This document shows, piece by piece, positions 1-6,065 of a DNA stretch of 9,738 bases (positions are counted from its first letter, which is position 1; every line of letters begins with the position of its first letter). This DNA is from an uncultured Bacillota bacterium (lineage in GTDB: Bacteria; Bacillota; Clostridia; Christensenellales; UBA1242). Location: positions 1 to 9,738 of the forward strand of contig CAMUGK010000032.1 in the NCBI GenBank assembly GCA_947088415.1, in the 5' to 3' direction. The notes beneath the pieces were generated by a model, which did not search any database, was not told where the DNA came from, and saw only the letters and a list, made by a program, of their open reading frames with translations. A program made the translations under genes and the position numbers.

Positions 1-606
1 GATAAGGATTATAATTTATTAAAATGTAAACTTGCTCACTTTGAGATTTTGAAAAAACCGATTGAGTTTGGCTATGGCATTAGAATTTTAAAACAAGACT
101 TATTTGAAATGTTAATCTCTTTTATTGTTTCGGCAAATAACAATATTAAACGTATTCAACTTATATTAGGCAGAATGCGTGAAAAACTTGGCGAAAAAAT
201 TTTAAATGGCTATGCTTTTCCAACATATCAAGCATTAAAAAGCGTTGACCAAGATTTTTTTGCTATGGTTGGGGCTGGCTATAGGGCAAGTTATCTCTTT
301 AAAGTGCTAAGACAAGTCACTCCGCAAGAATTAGTTGATTGGCAGGAATTGTCAACACCAGAATTACGCAAAAAACTGTTGTCTCTTATGGGTGTTGGGC
401 CAAAAGTTGCAGATTGCATACTTCTTTTTGGCTATGGCAGAGGCGATGTTTTTCCAGTTGACACTTGGATTTATCAAATGTATAACAAATATTATCCTAA
501 TCTTGAAAATCGCGAAAAAATACGAGAAAACCTAGTCAAAGAGTTTGGCGAACTTTCGGGATTTGCACAACAATATTTGTTTTATTATCAAAGATCTGGT
601 AATTAG
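1..606 (+). CDS. ogg: 8-oxoguanine DNA glycosylase, 5'-truncated by window edge
   Basis: This is the C-terminal part (201 residues visible) of an OGG1/AlkA-type helix-hairpin-helix glycosylase, which excises 8-oxoguanine and cleaves the strand in base-excision repair. The frame is open from base 1, so the start and the N-terminal OGG_N domain lie outside the window; a TTG at 49 is internal. Seen in the fragment: the family signature GIRILKQD followed by LISFIVSANNNIKRI, then the hairpin LMGVGPKVADC around fragment residues 129-139, whose Lys135 corresponds to the Schiff-base lysine of OGG1 (VGxKVADC). PVDTW follows, with Asp154 as the conserved catalytic aspartate. All key residues are present, so the enzyme should be active. 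The stop lies inside a terminator hairpin, making this the end of its transcript and separating it from the floA operon. The identity is secure; which Ogg subfamily it belongs to cannot be judged without the N-terminus. Confidence 0.93.
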   Translation, partial: DKDYNLLKCKLAHFEILKKPIEFGYGIRILKQDLFEMLISFIVSANNNIKRIQLILGRMREKLGEKILNGYAFPTYQALKSVDQDFFAMVGAGYRASYLFKVLRQVTPQELVDWQELSTPELRKKLLSLMGVGPKVADCILLFGYGRGDVFPVDTWIYQMYNKYYPNLENREKIRENLVKEFGELSGFAQQYLFYYQRSGN

Positions 607-617
607 CCAGATTTTTT
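591..617 (+). terminator. Rho-independent terminator after ogg
   Basis: The arms ATCTGG (594-599) and CCAGAT (607-612) pair perfectly around a 7-nt loop. The stem can extend outward by a G-T and two A-T pairs, and the 3' arm runs into six T (612-617). The ogg stop codon TAG (604-606) sits in the loop, so termination overlaps the end of the gene. Confidence 0.85.
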
Positions 618-642
618 CTTGCAAATTTTTAAAAATTGGGTC

Positions 643-671
643 TTTACAAGTGGAAGTTCTTGTGTTATAAT
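643..671 (+). promoter_or_regulatory. Sigma-A promoter of the floA operon
   Basis: A -35 box TTTACA (643-648) is separated by exactly 17 bp from a perfect -10 box TATAAT (666-671), which is preceded by an extended -10 TGT (663-665). Transcription should start near 678, giving a leader of about 22 nt that holds the strong Shine-Dalgarno AAGGAGGG (689-696) in front of the floA ATG at 700. Confidence 0.85.
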
Positions 672-699
672 ACTTTTGAAAAGAATTTAAGGAGGGATT

Positions 700-1692
700 A
701 TGAAATCTCAATTACTTCTCTCAAGTGGCGTAATTGCAGGAATTGTTTTAGGTTCAATCGCACTTGTTATATTAGTTTTATTTTTCTGTTTAGTTCCATT
801 AAAGGCATATTTTACAGCACTTTTTTCGGGAGCATATGTCAACAGTTTTAAACTTATGGCACTTCGTTTTAGAAAAATTAACATTGTGCCAATTTTAAAT
901 GCTTACATTTTGGCTAAAAAATCTAAATTAAAAGTTAAATTTAGTGAAATTGAAGGCATTGAACTTGCTGGTGGCTCTGCTTTTAATGTAGTTACTGCTC
1001 TTGTAAAAGCAAATACCTCTGGAATAAATTTAAGATTTGAAAATGCAAAAGCCATTGACCTTTCTTCTCACAACATTGTCGAAGTGGTTGAAAGTTTAAC
1101 GTTGCCAAAACAATTTGACATTACATCAATTAAGGGTGTTACAAAAGATAATTATGAACTTGAAGTAAAAGCAAAAATTTCTGTTAAAGCAAGACTTGAA
1201 GGTTTTGTTGGCAGTCTTGGCGAAGATACGCTTGAGACAAAAGTGACAAAATATATCGTTGCCAAAATTTCAAGTTTAAATAATCACAAAAATGCTACAC
1301 CTTACAACCTAACTGAAAATATCTTGAAAAGTGGGCTTGATATTAACAATGGTTATCAACTTTTATCTGTCGATGTTTATTCAATTAATGTTACAAGAGA
1401 CGTTGGGGCAGAAATTGCCGCAAATGATATGGAACGTGTAAGAGCACAAGCTCAAATCGAAGCTGACAGACAAAAAAATTATGTTGCAATGCAAGTTGAA
1501 CAATCAAAACTTAAAACTCAAGAAATGCGTTCACAAGTTTTGGAAGCTGAGGCCGAAGTTCCAAAAGCAATTGCCGAAGCCATTCGTGATGGAAGATTTT
1601 CGGTTATGGATTATTACAAACTTATGAATCTTCAAGCCGATACAGCAATGCGTAGAGCAATGACTTCAAACGATGATTCAAATAGGGGGTAA
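700..1692 (+). CDS. floA: Flotillin-like protein FloA
   Basis: This is an SPFH-family membrane scaffold of 330 residues, the usual length for FloA (YqfA in Bacillus). It organises functional membrane microdomains and affects membrane fluidity. A hydrophobic membrane segment spans about residues 9-33, followed by a second membrane-associated stretch (VPLKAYFTALFSGAYV). The SPFH/PHB domain (about 65-235) contains the family patches AGGSAFNVVTALVKA, AIDLSSHNIVEVV and SSLNNHKN. The C-terminus (about 240-295) is an Ala/Glu-rich coiled coil with EAEAEVPKAIAEAIRDG, followed by the typical VMDYYKLMNLQADT..MR tail. The ATG is fixed by AAGGAGGG four bases upstream. It is the first gene of the operon with yqfC and yqfD, as in many Bacillota, but no NfeD-type partner lies next to it; the following gene encodes an unrelated single-pass membrane protein instead. 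The sequence is clearly diverged from the Bacillus protein, yet the assignment is firm. Confidence 0.93.
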   Translation: MKSQLLLSSGVIAGIVLGSIALVILVLFFCLVPLKAYFTALFSGAYVNSFKLMALRFRKINIVPILNAYILAKKSKLKVKFSEIEGIELAGGSAFNVVTALVKANTSGINLRFENAKAIDLSSHNIVEVVESLTLPKQFDITSIKGVTKDNYELEVKAKISVKARLEGFVGSLGEDTLETKVTKYIVAKISSLNNHKNATPYNLTENILKSGLDINNGYQLLSVDVYSINVTRDVGAEIAANDMERVRAQAQIEADRQKNYVAMQVEQSKLKTQEMRSQVLEAEAEVPKAIAEAIRDGRFSVMDYYKLMNLQADTAMRRAMTSNDDSNRG

Positions 1693-1695
1693 AAT

Positions 1696-2274
1696 ATGAC
1701 ACTTCCTGTAATTCTACTTCTTATCGCAGGTGCTTTGATTTTACTTTTTGTGATAATTATGATTATTGGCAAAATATCGGCAAGTTCAAAAAAGGTCTCA
1801 AACAGTGCTTTAGCAAAAAAACTTAATAAAACCAAAAAAGAAGTGACAAAGTCTTCTCATTCACAAGCGCCAGAGAAAAAAGATGAGTTTGATTTGACAA
1901 TTCAACCTTTGCCAGAGCCAGAGAAGAAACCTATTCATAAAGACGAAATTATTGAGCAAGAGCTTGATGAAAACGACAAAGATTTTTTAGGGCTTGTGCA
2001 AGAACAAGAGCTTGTAAGGGAAGAAAAACCAAAGCCTAAAAGTCTTGAAGAACTTATTCGTTCTCGTCAAGAAGCAAATAAAGCAAACCCAAAACCTATT
2101 AAAGAGATAGATGATGAAGACAAAGAATTTGATAAATTTAGGCGAGAACATTCTTCATTTATTTCTTATCAGAAAGATGATTCTCTTATTAACGAAATAA
2201 AAAATCTGTCTCCAGAAATGAAAGCTATTGTTTTTAACAATCTCTTCAATAAAATAGACCATGATAAGTTTTAG
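1696..2274 (+). CDS. Single-pass membrane protein with charged linker, unknown function
   Basis: I do not recognise a named family. The 192-residue product starts with a very hydrophobic segment (about residues 3-25), followed by Lys/Ser-rich sequence (30-55), which predicts an N-terminal anchor with the rest in the cytoplasm. The middle (about 58-150) is low-complexity, rich in Glu, Asp, Lys and Pro and probably disordered (PLPEPEKKP, KPKPKSLEEL). The last 30 residues look folded and helical (LINEIKNLSPEMKAIVFNNL). The start is set by AGGGGG (1684-1689), which overlaps the floA stop at 1690-1692, so translation is likely coupled to floA. Position and topology suggest a partner or cargo of the FloA scaffold, but that is inference from context only. 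The C-terminal LSPEMKAI helix would be the part to use for family searches. Confidence 0.85.
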   Translation: MTLPVILLLIAGALILLFVIIMIIGKISASSKKVSNSALAKKLNKTKKEVTKSSHSQAPEKKDEFDLTIQPLPEPEKKPIHKDEIIEQELDENDKDFLGLVQEQELVREEKPKPKSLEELIRSRQEANKANPKPIKEIDDEDKEFDKFRREHSSFISYQKDDSLINEIKNLSPEMKAIVFNNLFNKIDHDKF

Positions 2275-2279
2275 TTGCC

Positions 2280-2334
2280 AAGATATATCTTAAATTAAAC
2301 ATGCATAAATTATTAAATAAGATTTATTTAATAA
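2280..2334 (+). promoter_or_regulatory. Dyad-rich leader in front of yqfC
   Basis: This stretch between the membrane-protein gene and yqfC holds a 12-bp perfect palindrome AAGATATATCTT (2280-2291), an ATGCAT (2301-2306) and an 11-bp perfect inverted repeat, TTATTAAATAA (2310-2320) and TTATTTAATAA (2324-2334), around a GAT centre. The last arm ends at the yqfC Shine-Dalgarno GGAG. The octamer CATAAATT (2304-2311) matches a sigma-E-type -10 (CATACAnT) at 7 of 8 positions, but the ATA in the upstream palindrome is only a weak -35. A mother-cell promoter would fit the YqfC/YqfD family; the sequence alone does not prove it. Confidence 0.4.
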
Positions 2335-2343
2335 GGAGAACGC

Positions 2344-2607
2344 ATGTTTAATTTTTTTGATGAAGTAAAAAAATCGCTGTCAGAGGTTGATAAAAATCTG
2401 CTTTCAAGTTACAACATCGTAAACATTTCTGGCAGAATTTTGTATGTTGAAGGGCATATAGGCTTAACCGAACTTTCTAAAGAAATCATAACTTTCAAAG
2501 TTAAGGGTGGCAGAGTTATTGTTGATGGAAAAGATATGATTTTGGCAGAACTATCTGATTCAACCATGAAGATAATTGGGGTTATAAAAAAGGTCGAGGT
2601 GATTTAG
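2344..2607 (+). CDS. yqfC: Sporulation protein of the YabP/YqfC family
   Basis: This is a small (87-residue) YabP/YqfC-family protein. In Bacillus, yqfC is a sigma-E-dependent sporulation gene cotranscribed with yqfD, and its molecular role is not established. Features seen are the short N-terminal helix, ISGRILYVEGHIGLTELSKEIITFKVKGGRVIVDGKDM (given here as the family-defining region, about residues 29-66) and a C-terminal strand segment GVIKKVEVI. Length and order match the family. The ATG is fixed by AAGGAG (2333-2338) five bases upstream. The neighbour yqfD starts two bases after the stop. Because the gene is separated from the upstream frame by 69 bp of dyad-rich sequence, it may have its own sporulation promoter in addition to read-through from floA. 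Confidence 0.85.
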   Translation: MFNFFDEVKKSLSEVDKNLLSSYNIVNISGRILYVEGHIGLTELSKEIITFKVKGGRVIVDGKDMILAELSDSTMKIIGVIKKVEVI

Positions 2608-2608
2608 T

Positions 2609-3769
2609 TTGAAAAAATTTAAAAATCTGACTAAAATTAGAGTTAAAGGATTAAATCAAGAACGTAGTATTTCCAAAGTTTGCAAAGAAAACAAGATTTT
2701 TAATCTGAACCGAATTGACAAAAATTTAAGCGAATTTGAAGTTTCTTCAACACAGATAAAAAAAGTTAAATCGCAACTTGTAAGTCAGGGTTTGGAAGTT
2801 GAAATTCTTGCAAATAAGGGGCTTTTATCATTTTTTAAGAAATTTTTTAAGAATTACGGAGTTATTGCAGGAATTATCATCTCTTGTCTTCTATATTTTT
2901 TGTCGTATAATTTTGTTTGGCAGGTTAAAATTTATGGGAATGAAAATATTCAAGAAAAGCAAATTGTTGACTTTGTAAACGCAAATTTTTCTAAATTTAA
3001 AGGCAATATAAATTTAGAAGAAGTTGAAATTGCTTTAAAAGAAGAATTTAAACGTATAAGTTCGGTCAGTGTTTCATTAATAGGACAAAGCCTTGTAATA
3101 AATATCAATGAAAGTTTTTTACCAAGTGAAATGGAAGGAGATTTTTCGCCCATTTATGCACAATTTGATTGCAAGATTATAGATATTTCTCTTGTTCAAG
3201 GCACTTTAAATGTTAAAAAAGGAGATATTGTTCAAAAAGGCGAGATTTTGGTTGAGCCATATATAATTGATAGTCAAGGTCAAAAACGAGAGGTTAAACC
3301 ACAAGCAGAAATTACTGCTGAAGTTTGGCTGATGGGCGAAGTTAATCATAGCGAAAGTTATTATCAAACTTTTAGAACAGGAAAGAAGCTTGTTTACGAC
3401 CAGTTGACATTGTTTGGACTTCCTATTTATTCAAATGGTGAGAAAAACCAATTTAAAGAGTTTGAATGTGAAGAGTGGCAGTCGCCACTTACTAAAAACA
3501 ATATATTGCCATTCATTTTAAATAAAAAAATTTACTATGAAACCCAGACTAAACTTATTCAAGAGAATTTTCAAGATGTAAAAGAGCAAAAAATTCAAGA
3601 AGCCAAGCAAAAAGCCTTGATTTATTTTCAAGATTGTGACATAATTAAAAATGAAGATGTCAATATCCTTTCAAACGCTGGAATAAGCAATATTGAATAT
3701 ATCATCACAGTCGAACGCAAGGTAGGTGTAGTTTATGAAGATTTATTGCAAGAAGGTGGGGTTAAATAA
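2609..3769 (+). CDS. yqfD: Sporulation protein YqfD
   Basis: YqfD-family membrane protein of 386 residues, close to the family's usual length of about 390-400. In Bacillus yqfD is required for efficient sporulation and belongs to the sigma-E regulon. The N-terminal domain (about 1-75) is cytoplasmic, one membrane helix spans about 83-103 (VIAGIIISCLLYFLSY), and the large remainder would be outside the membrane or in the forespore gap. Just after the helix, VWQVKIYGNENIQEKQI resembles the start of a POTRA-like fold, a known feature of this family. The start codon is TTG (2609), chosen because GAGGTGAT (2596-2603), a long match to the 16S rRNA tail, sits five bases upstream and the residues from MKKFKNLTKIRVKG on fit the family. 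It starts 2 bp after yqfC and overlaps ybeY by 35 bp. The usual downstream phoH gene is missing. Confidence 0.88.
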   Translation: MKKFKNLTKIRVKGLNQERSISKVCKENKIFNLNRIDKNLSEFEVSSTQIKKVKSQLVSQGLEVEILANKGLLSFFKKFFKNYGVIAGIIISCLLYFLSYNFVWQVKIYGNENIQEKQIVDFVNANFSKFKGNINLEEVEIALKEEFKRISSVSVSLIGQSLVININESFLPSEMEGDFSPIYAQFDCKIIDISLVQGTLNVKKGDIVQKGEILVEPYIIDSQGQKREVKPQAEITAEVWLMGEVNHSESYYQTFRTGKKLVYDQLTLFGLPIYSNGEKNQFKEFECEEWQSPLTKNNILPFILNKKIYYETQTKLIQENFQDVKEQKIQEAKQKALIYFQDCDIIKNEDVNILSNAGISNIEYIITVERKVGVVYEDLLQEGGVK

Positions 3770-4211
3770 GCATTTATTTAAAAAACTTTTTTCTGCCACA
3801 CTAAAGCAAACTAATAATTTAGTTGAAAACGTTGCTGTTGGCATTACTTTTGTTTCGGCAGAAGAAATTAAAAAACTAAATCATGAGCATCGCAATGTTG
3901 ACAAAGTGACAGATGTTTTATCTTTCCCCATGTTAGAAATTGACTATAAGACGACTAAACTTAAAGATTTTGAAGATGAACGAAGTCCTGATGGCGAGTT
4001 ATATCTTGGCGACATTGTTTTATGCAAAGATAAAGCAAAAGAGCAGGCTAAAGAATTTGGACATTCTTTAAAACGTGAAATTTCTTTTTTAGTAGTTCAT
4101 GGCATGCTTCATCTTTTAGGTTATGACCATATTGAAAAAGAAGATGAAAGGGTTATGATGACAACTGCAGAAGAAATTTTAGCAAATTTTAAAATCAAAA
4201 GAGGAAAGTAA
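3735..4211 (+). CDS. ybeY: Endoribonuclease YbeY (16S rRNA maturation factor)
   Basis: YbeY is a zinc-dependent single-strand endoribonuclease involved in 16S rRNA 3'-end maturation and ribosome quality control. The 158-residue length is normal. The diagnostic zinc site HGMLHLLGYDH is intact at residues 122-132 (His122, His126, His132), with the conserved upstream patches NHEHRNVDKVTDVLSFP (49-65) and LGDIVLC (91-97). The ATG lies inside the yqfD coding region; it is supported by AAGGTAGGTG (3719-3728) six bases upstream and leaves enough N-terminal sequence for the first strand. The overlap suggests translational coupling to yqfD. Era follows directly, one base after the stop; ybeY next to era is a common pairing, consistent with joint work on the 30S subunit. 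Confidence 0.95.
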   Translation: MKIYCKKVGLNKHLFKKLFSATLKQTNNLVENVAVGITFVSAEEIKKLNHEHRNVDKVTDVLSFPMLEIDYKTTKLKDFEDERSPDGELYLGDIVLCKDKAKEQAKEFGHSLKREISFLVVHGMLHLLGYDHIEKEDERVMMTTAEEILANFKIKRGK

Positions 4212-5072
4212 ATGTATAGATGTGGATATGTTGGTGTTTTTGGCAGACCTAATGCAGGTAAAAGCACACTTGTTAATGCATTAGTCGGACAACAAGTGGC
4301 AATTGTTTCGTCAAAACCACAAACAACAAGAGACAATATTTTAGGTATTGTCAATGAAAGCAACACGCAAATAATCTTGGTGGACACCCCCGGAATTCAT
4401 CACAGCAAAAATCAATTAGATAAAACCATGATGAAAAATGTGCGTTCGGCAATGGCTGGCGTTGATGTTATTTTATATTTAGTTGACGGCACATTTGTGC
4501 CAGACGAAGAAGAACTTGAAAATATTCAGCATATTAAAGAAAAAGCAAAAGAAGAAGATATTTCTTTTCTTTTAGTTATGACCAAAAAGGACAAGCCAAA
4601 TAAGAATACACTTGCATGTGATTATTATATTTCATCATTCACTGGCGAAAGTTTGCAAGAACTCAAACAAAAACTTATTTCACTTCTTCCACAAAGTGAC
4701 ATCAAAAATTTTGTCTATGAAGAAGATTATTTCACAGACAAAAGTATTCGCTTTTTGGTGGCGGAAAAGGTGAGAGAGACCGCACTTAATCTATTAAAAA
4801 AAGAAGTGCCACATGGCATTTGTGTTCAGATTGAAAGGTTTGAAGAGAAAGAAAATATAACGATTATTGAAGCCAATCTTATTTGTGAACAGGAAAGACA
4901 TAAAGCCATAATACTCGGCAAGGGTGGCGAAAAAATAAAGCAAATAGGTCAAGTCGCACGAGAGTATGCCGAAGAACTTTTAGAAACTAAAGTTTTATTA
5001 AAACTTTTTGTCAAAGTAGATAAAAATTGGCGAGATAGACAAGACAAAGTTGCGTCATATAAGGTGGACTAA
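4212..5072 (+). CDS. era: GTPase Era
   Basis: Era is an essential GTPase that binds the 3' end of 16S rRNA through a KH domain and assists 30S assembly. The 286-residue protein is slightly shorter than the usual 295-300. Visible motifs are the P-loop GRPNAGKST (11-19), the switch I region PQTTRDNI (36-43), G3 DTPG (58-61), G4 TKKD (124-127) and the KH loop GKGG (236-239) within IILGKGGEKIKQIGQ. G4 deviates from the usual NKxD by having Thr for Asn; TKxD is tolerated in several GTPases, so activity is expected. The segment between G4 and the KH linker is short, which explains the reduced length. A Shine-Dalgarno AGAGGAAAG lies just upstream (about 4200-4208) at the end of ybeY. The stop codon is followed immediately by the ATG of a 41-codon ORF. 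recO, often next, is absent. Confidence 0.96.
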   Translation: MYRCGYVGVFGRPNAGKSTLVNALVGQQVAIVSSKPQTTRDNILGIVNESNTQIILVDTPGIHHSKNQLDKTMMKNVRSAMAGVDVILYLVDGTFVPDEEELENIQHIKEKAKEEDISFLLVMTKKDKPNKNTLACDYYISSFTGESLQELKQKLISLLPQSDIKNFVYEEDYFTDKSIRFLVAEKVRETALNLLKKEVPHGICVQIERFEEKENITIIEANLICEQERHKAIILGKGGEKIKQIGQVAREYAEELLETKVLLKLFVKVDKNWRDRQDKVASYKVD

Positions 5073-5198
5073 ATGCAAGATAAAAAGAAAAAAACTAAGA
5101 AAGACCTAGAAAAACAAAAGACACAAAAATTTAAGTCACAATATTATGACTATTACGATGATGTCAAATCGCATACTCATAAGGTTATTGATTGGTAA
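5073..5198 (+). CDS. Small basic protein, 41 residues, coupled to era
   Basis: A short ORF begins with ATG directly after the era TAA and has its own Shine-Dalgarno AAGGTGG (5061-5067) within the era 3' end, at a good distance. The product has a Lys-rich helix-like N-terminus (MQDKKKKTKKDLEKQ), a Tyr/Asp patch (QYYDYYDDVK, residues 23-32) and ends in HKVIDW. No membrane segment is visible. I do not recognise a family; it does not resemble YqzL, the small protein that sits between era and recO in Bacillus. The high lysine content and position would fit a ribosome- or RNA-associated peptide, but this is only inference. The exact abutment to era and the ribosome binding site argue for real translation; the small size limits certainty. 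Confidence 0.6.
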   Translation: MQDKKKKTKKDLEKQKTQKFKSQYYDYYDDVKSHTHKVIDW

Positions 5199-5218
5199 GG
5201 TATTTATAACAACTGCTT

Positions 5219-5247
5219 ATGTCATTTCGAGCGTAGCCGAGAAATCT
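5219..5247 (+). repeat. Short interspersed hairpin repeat, copy 1
   Basis: The unit starts ATGTCATTTCGAGC, continues GTAGC and ends CGAGAAATCT. ATTTC (5224-5228) pairs with GAAAT (5241-5245). A related unit with compensating changes lies at 5903-5948. A second TCGAGCG and an 8-bp palindrome GCTCGAGC (5250-5257) follow directly. The sequence recalls a repeat type I associate with the intergenic regions of many bacteria. It lies between the 41-codon ORF and the DUF2441-type gene, whose Shine-Dalgarno begins shortly after. Confidence 0.65.
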
Positions 5248-5278
5248 TTGCTCGAGCGATTGTAAAAAGGAAAAACAA

Positions 5279-5914
5279 ATGAAAGTTAAAGATGAAATTT
5301 TTTATCAAGTAGCAACTGATAGAGATTACAAGGTTGGCGATAAATTAGTCTTTGGAAAAGACTATAATGTGCAAGGTCAAAGAGTCTTTAATACAAGATT
5401 TTATACAGAAGGCAAAGCATTTCATGACCTTGGTTTTGAATATGCAGATAGTAAAAAGATTTTAAAGAATAAAGATTTAGTTATTAAAATAAGCAAAGCA
5501 CTCAGTGAAAGTGATTTTGTAATTCGTGAACTTGCAGTTGAAGAAGTGAGAAAAGAAAAATTTCCAAACCTTCCTTCACGACTTAAATGTATGTATTTAA
5601 CAGATAAAAAAGAAAATGTTTTATCTGGAGTAAAAGAATTTCATAAAAAAGGGTTTGGCACACAATTTCAAGCGGTGGCGGTTAAACTAAATGGTAATGT
5701 ATTTTTCGCAAAAAGTGTATATATGCCTCGACTAGGATTGTCTTATCAAAGATATAGAGAACTTGCAGAAAAATATTGGAGTCAAGACCAAAATAGTGAC
5801 GATAAAATTCAAGAAGTTTTGTTTGAAGGGACTGCTGAAATAGTTGAAATTTTAGATGAAGTCAAACTTAAAAGAAATTATGAAAAAAATGTTTTAAGAA
5901 CTATGTCATGTTGA
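5279..5914 (+). CDS. DUF2441-type protein
   Basis: A 211-residue soluble protein with no membrane segment or signal peptide. The central pattern FVIRELAVEEVRKEKFPNLPSR (about residues 80-101) followed by LKCMYLTDKKE, and a later SYQRYRELAEKYW (155-167), matches what I remember of the DUF2441 family, whose function is not known; this recall was not checked by search. The N-terminus FYQVATDRDYKVGDKLVFGKDYN is also typical, resembling a start of the type YHVxRRxxxxVGxxIxFG. The ATG is preceded by AAAAAGGA (about 5264-5271). The last four codons (Thr-Met-Ser-Cys) and the TGA are provided by a repeat element, so the C-terminus was probably altered by repeat insertion. It lies after the era block, separated by a repeat, and may be transcribed by read-through, as I see no clear promoter. 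murB converges on it. Confidence 0.7.
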   Translation: MKVKDEIFYQVATDRDYKVGDKLVFGKDYNVQGQRVFNTRFYTEGKAFHDLGFEYADSKKILKNKDLVIKISKALSESDFVIRELAVEEVRKEKFPNLPSRLKCMYLTDKKENVLSGVKEFHKKGFGTQFQAVAVKLNGNVFFAKSVYMPRLGLSYQRYRELAEKYWSQDQNSDDKIQEVLFEGTAEIVEILDEVKLKRNYEKNVLRTMSC

Positions 5915-6023
5915 GCAAGGTTGCTAAGCAACCGCTGTCGGAACATCTATAAAACCTTATGTTTTGACATTTGATGGATGCTTCGACTTATACTATTTCA
6001 GCCCTTTTGACTATGCTCAGCAC
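5903..6023. repeat. Inverted pair of interspersed repeats
   Basis: The left unit (5903-5948) begins ATGTCATGTTGAGCA and ends GTCGGAACATCT; it is interrupted by a perfect hairpin GGTTGC-TAA-GCAACC (5919-5933). The right unit (5977-6023) is in opposite orientation, with GATGCTTCGAC at one end and TGCTCAGCAC at the other, interrupted by about 25 bp. GTCGGAACATC (5937-5947) and GATGCTTCGAC (5977-5987) are complementary apart from one mismatch and one G-T. The outer arms TGTTGAGCA and TGCTCAGCA also nearly pair. The block fills most of the convergent DUF2441-murB gap and could act as a bidirectional transcription barrier. No classical T-tract terminator is visible there. Confidence 0.65.
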
Positions 6024-6065
6024 TAACTTCGGTCGGCTCATCAAAGAGACATCGGTTTGGGTTTG

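Noticed and set aside
4121..4387. Minus-strand open frame across the ybeY-era junction
   Set aside because: Shadow of two certain genes in the other strand; no ribosome binding site and no recognisable protein.
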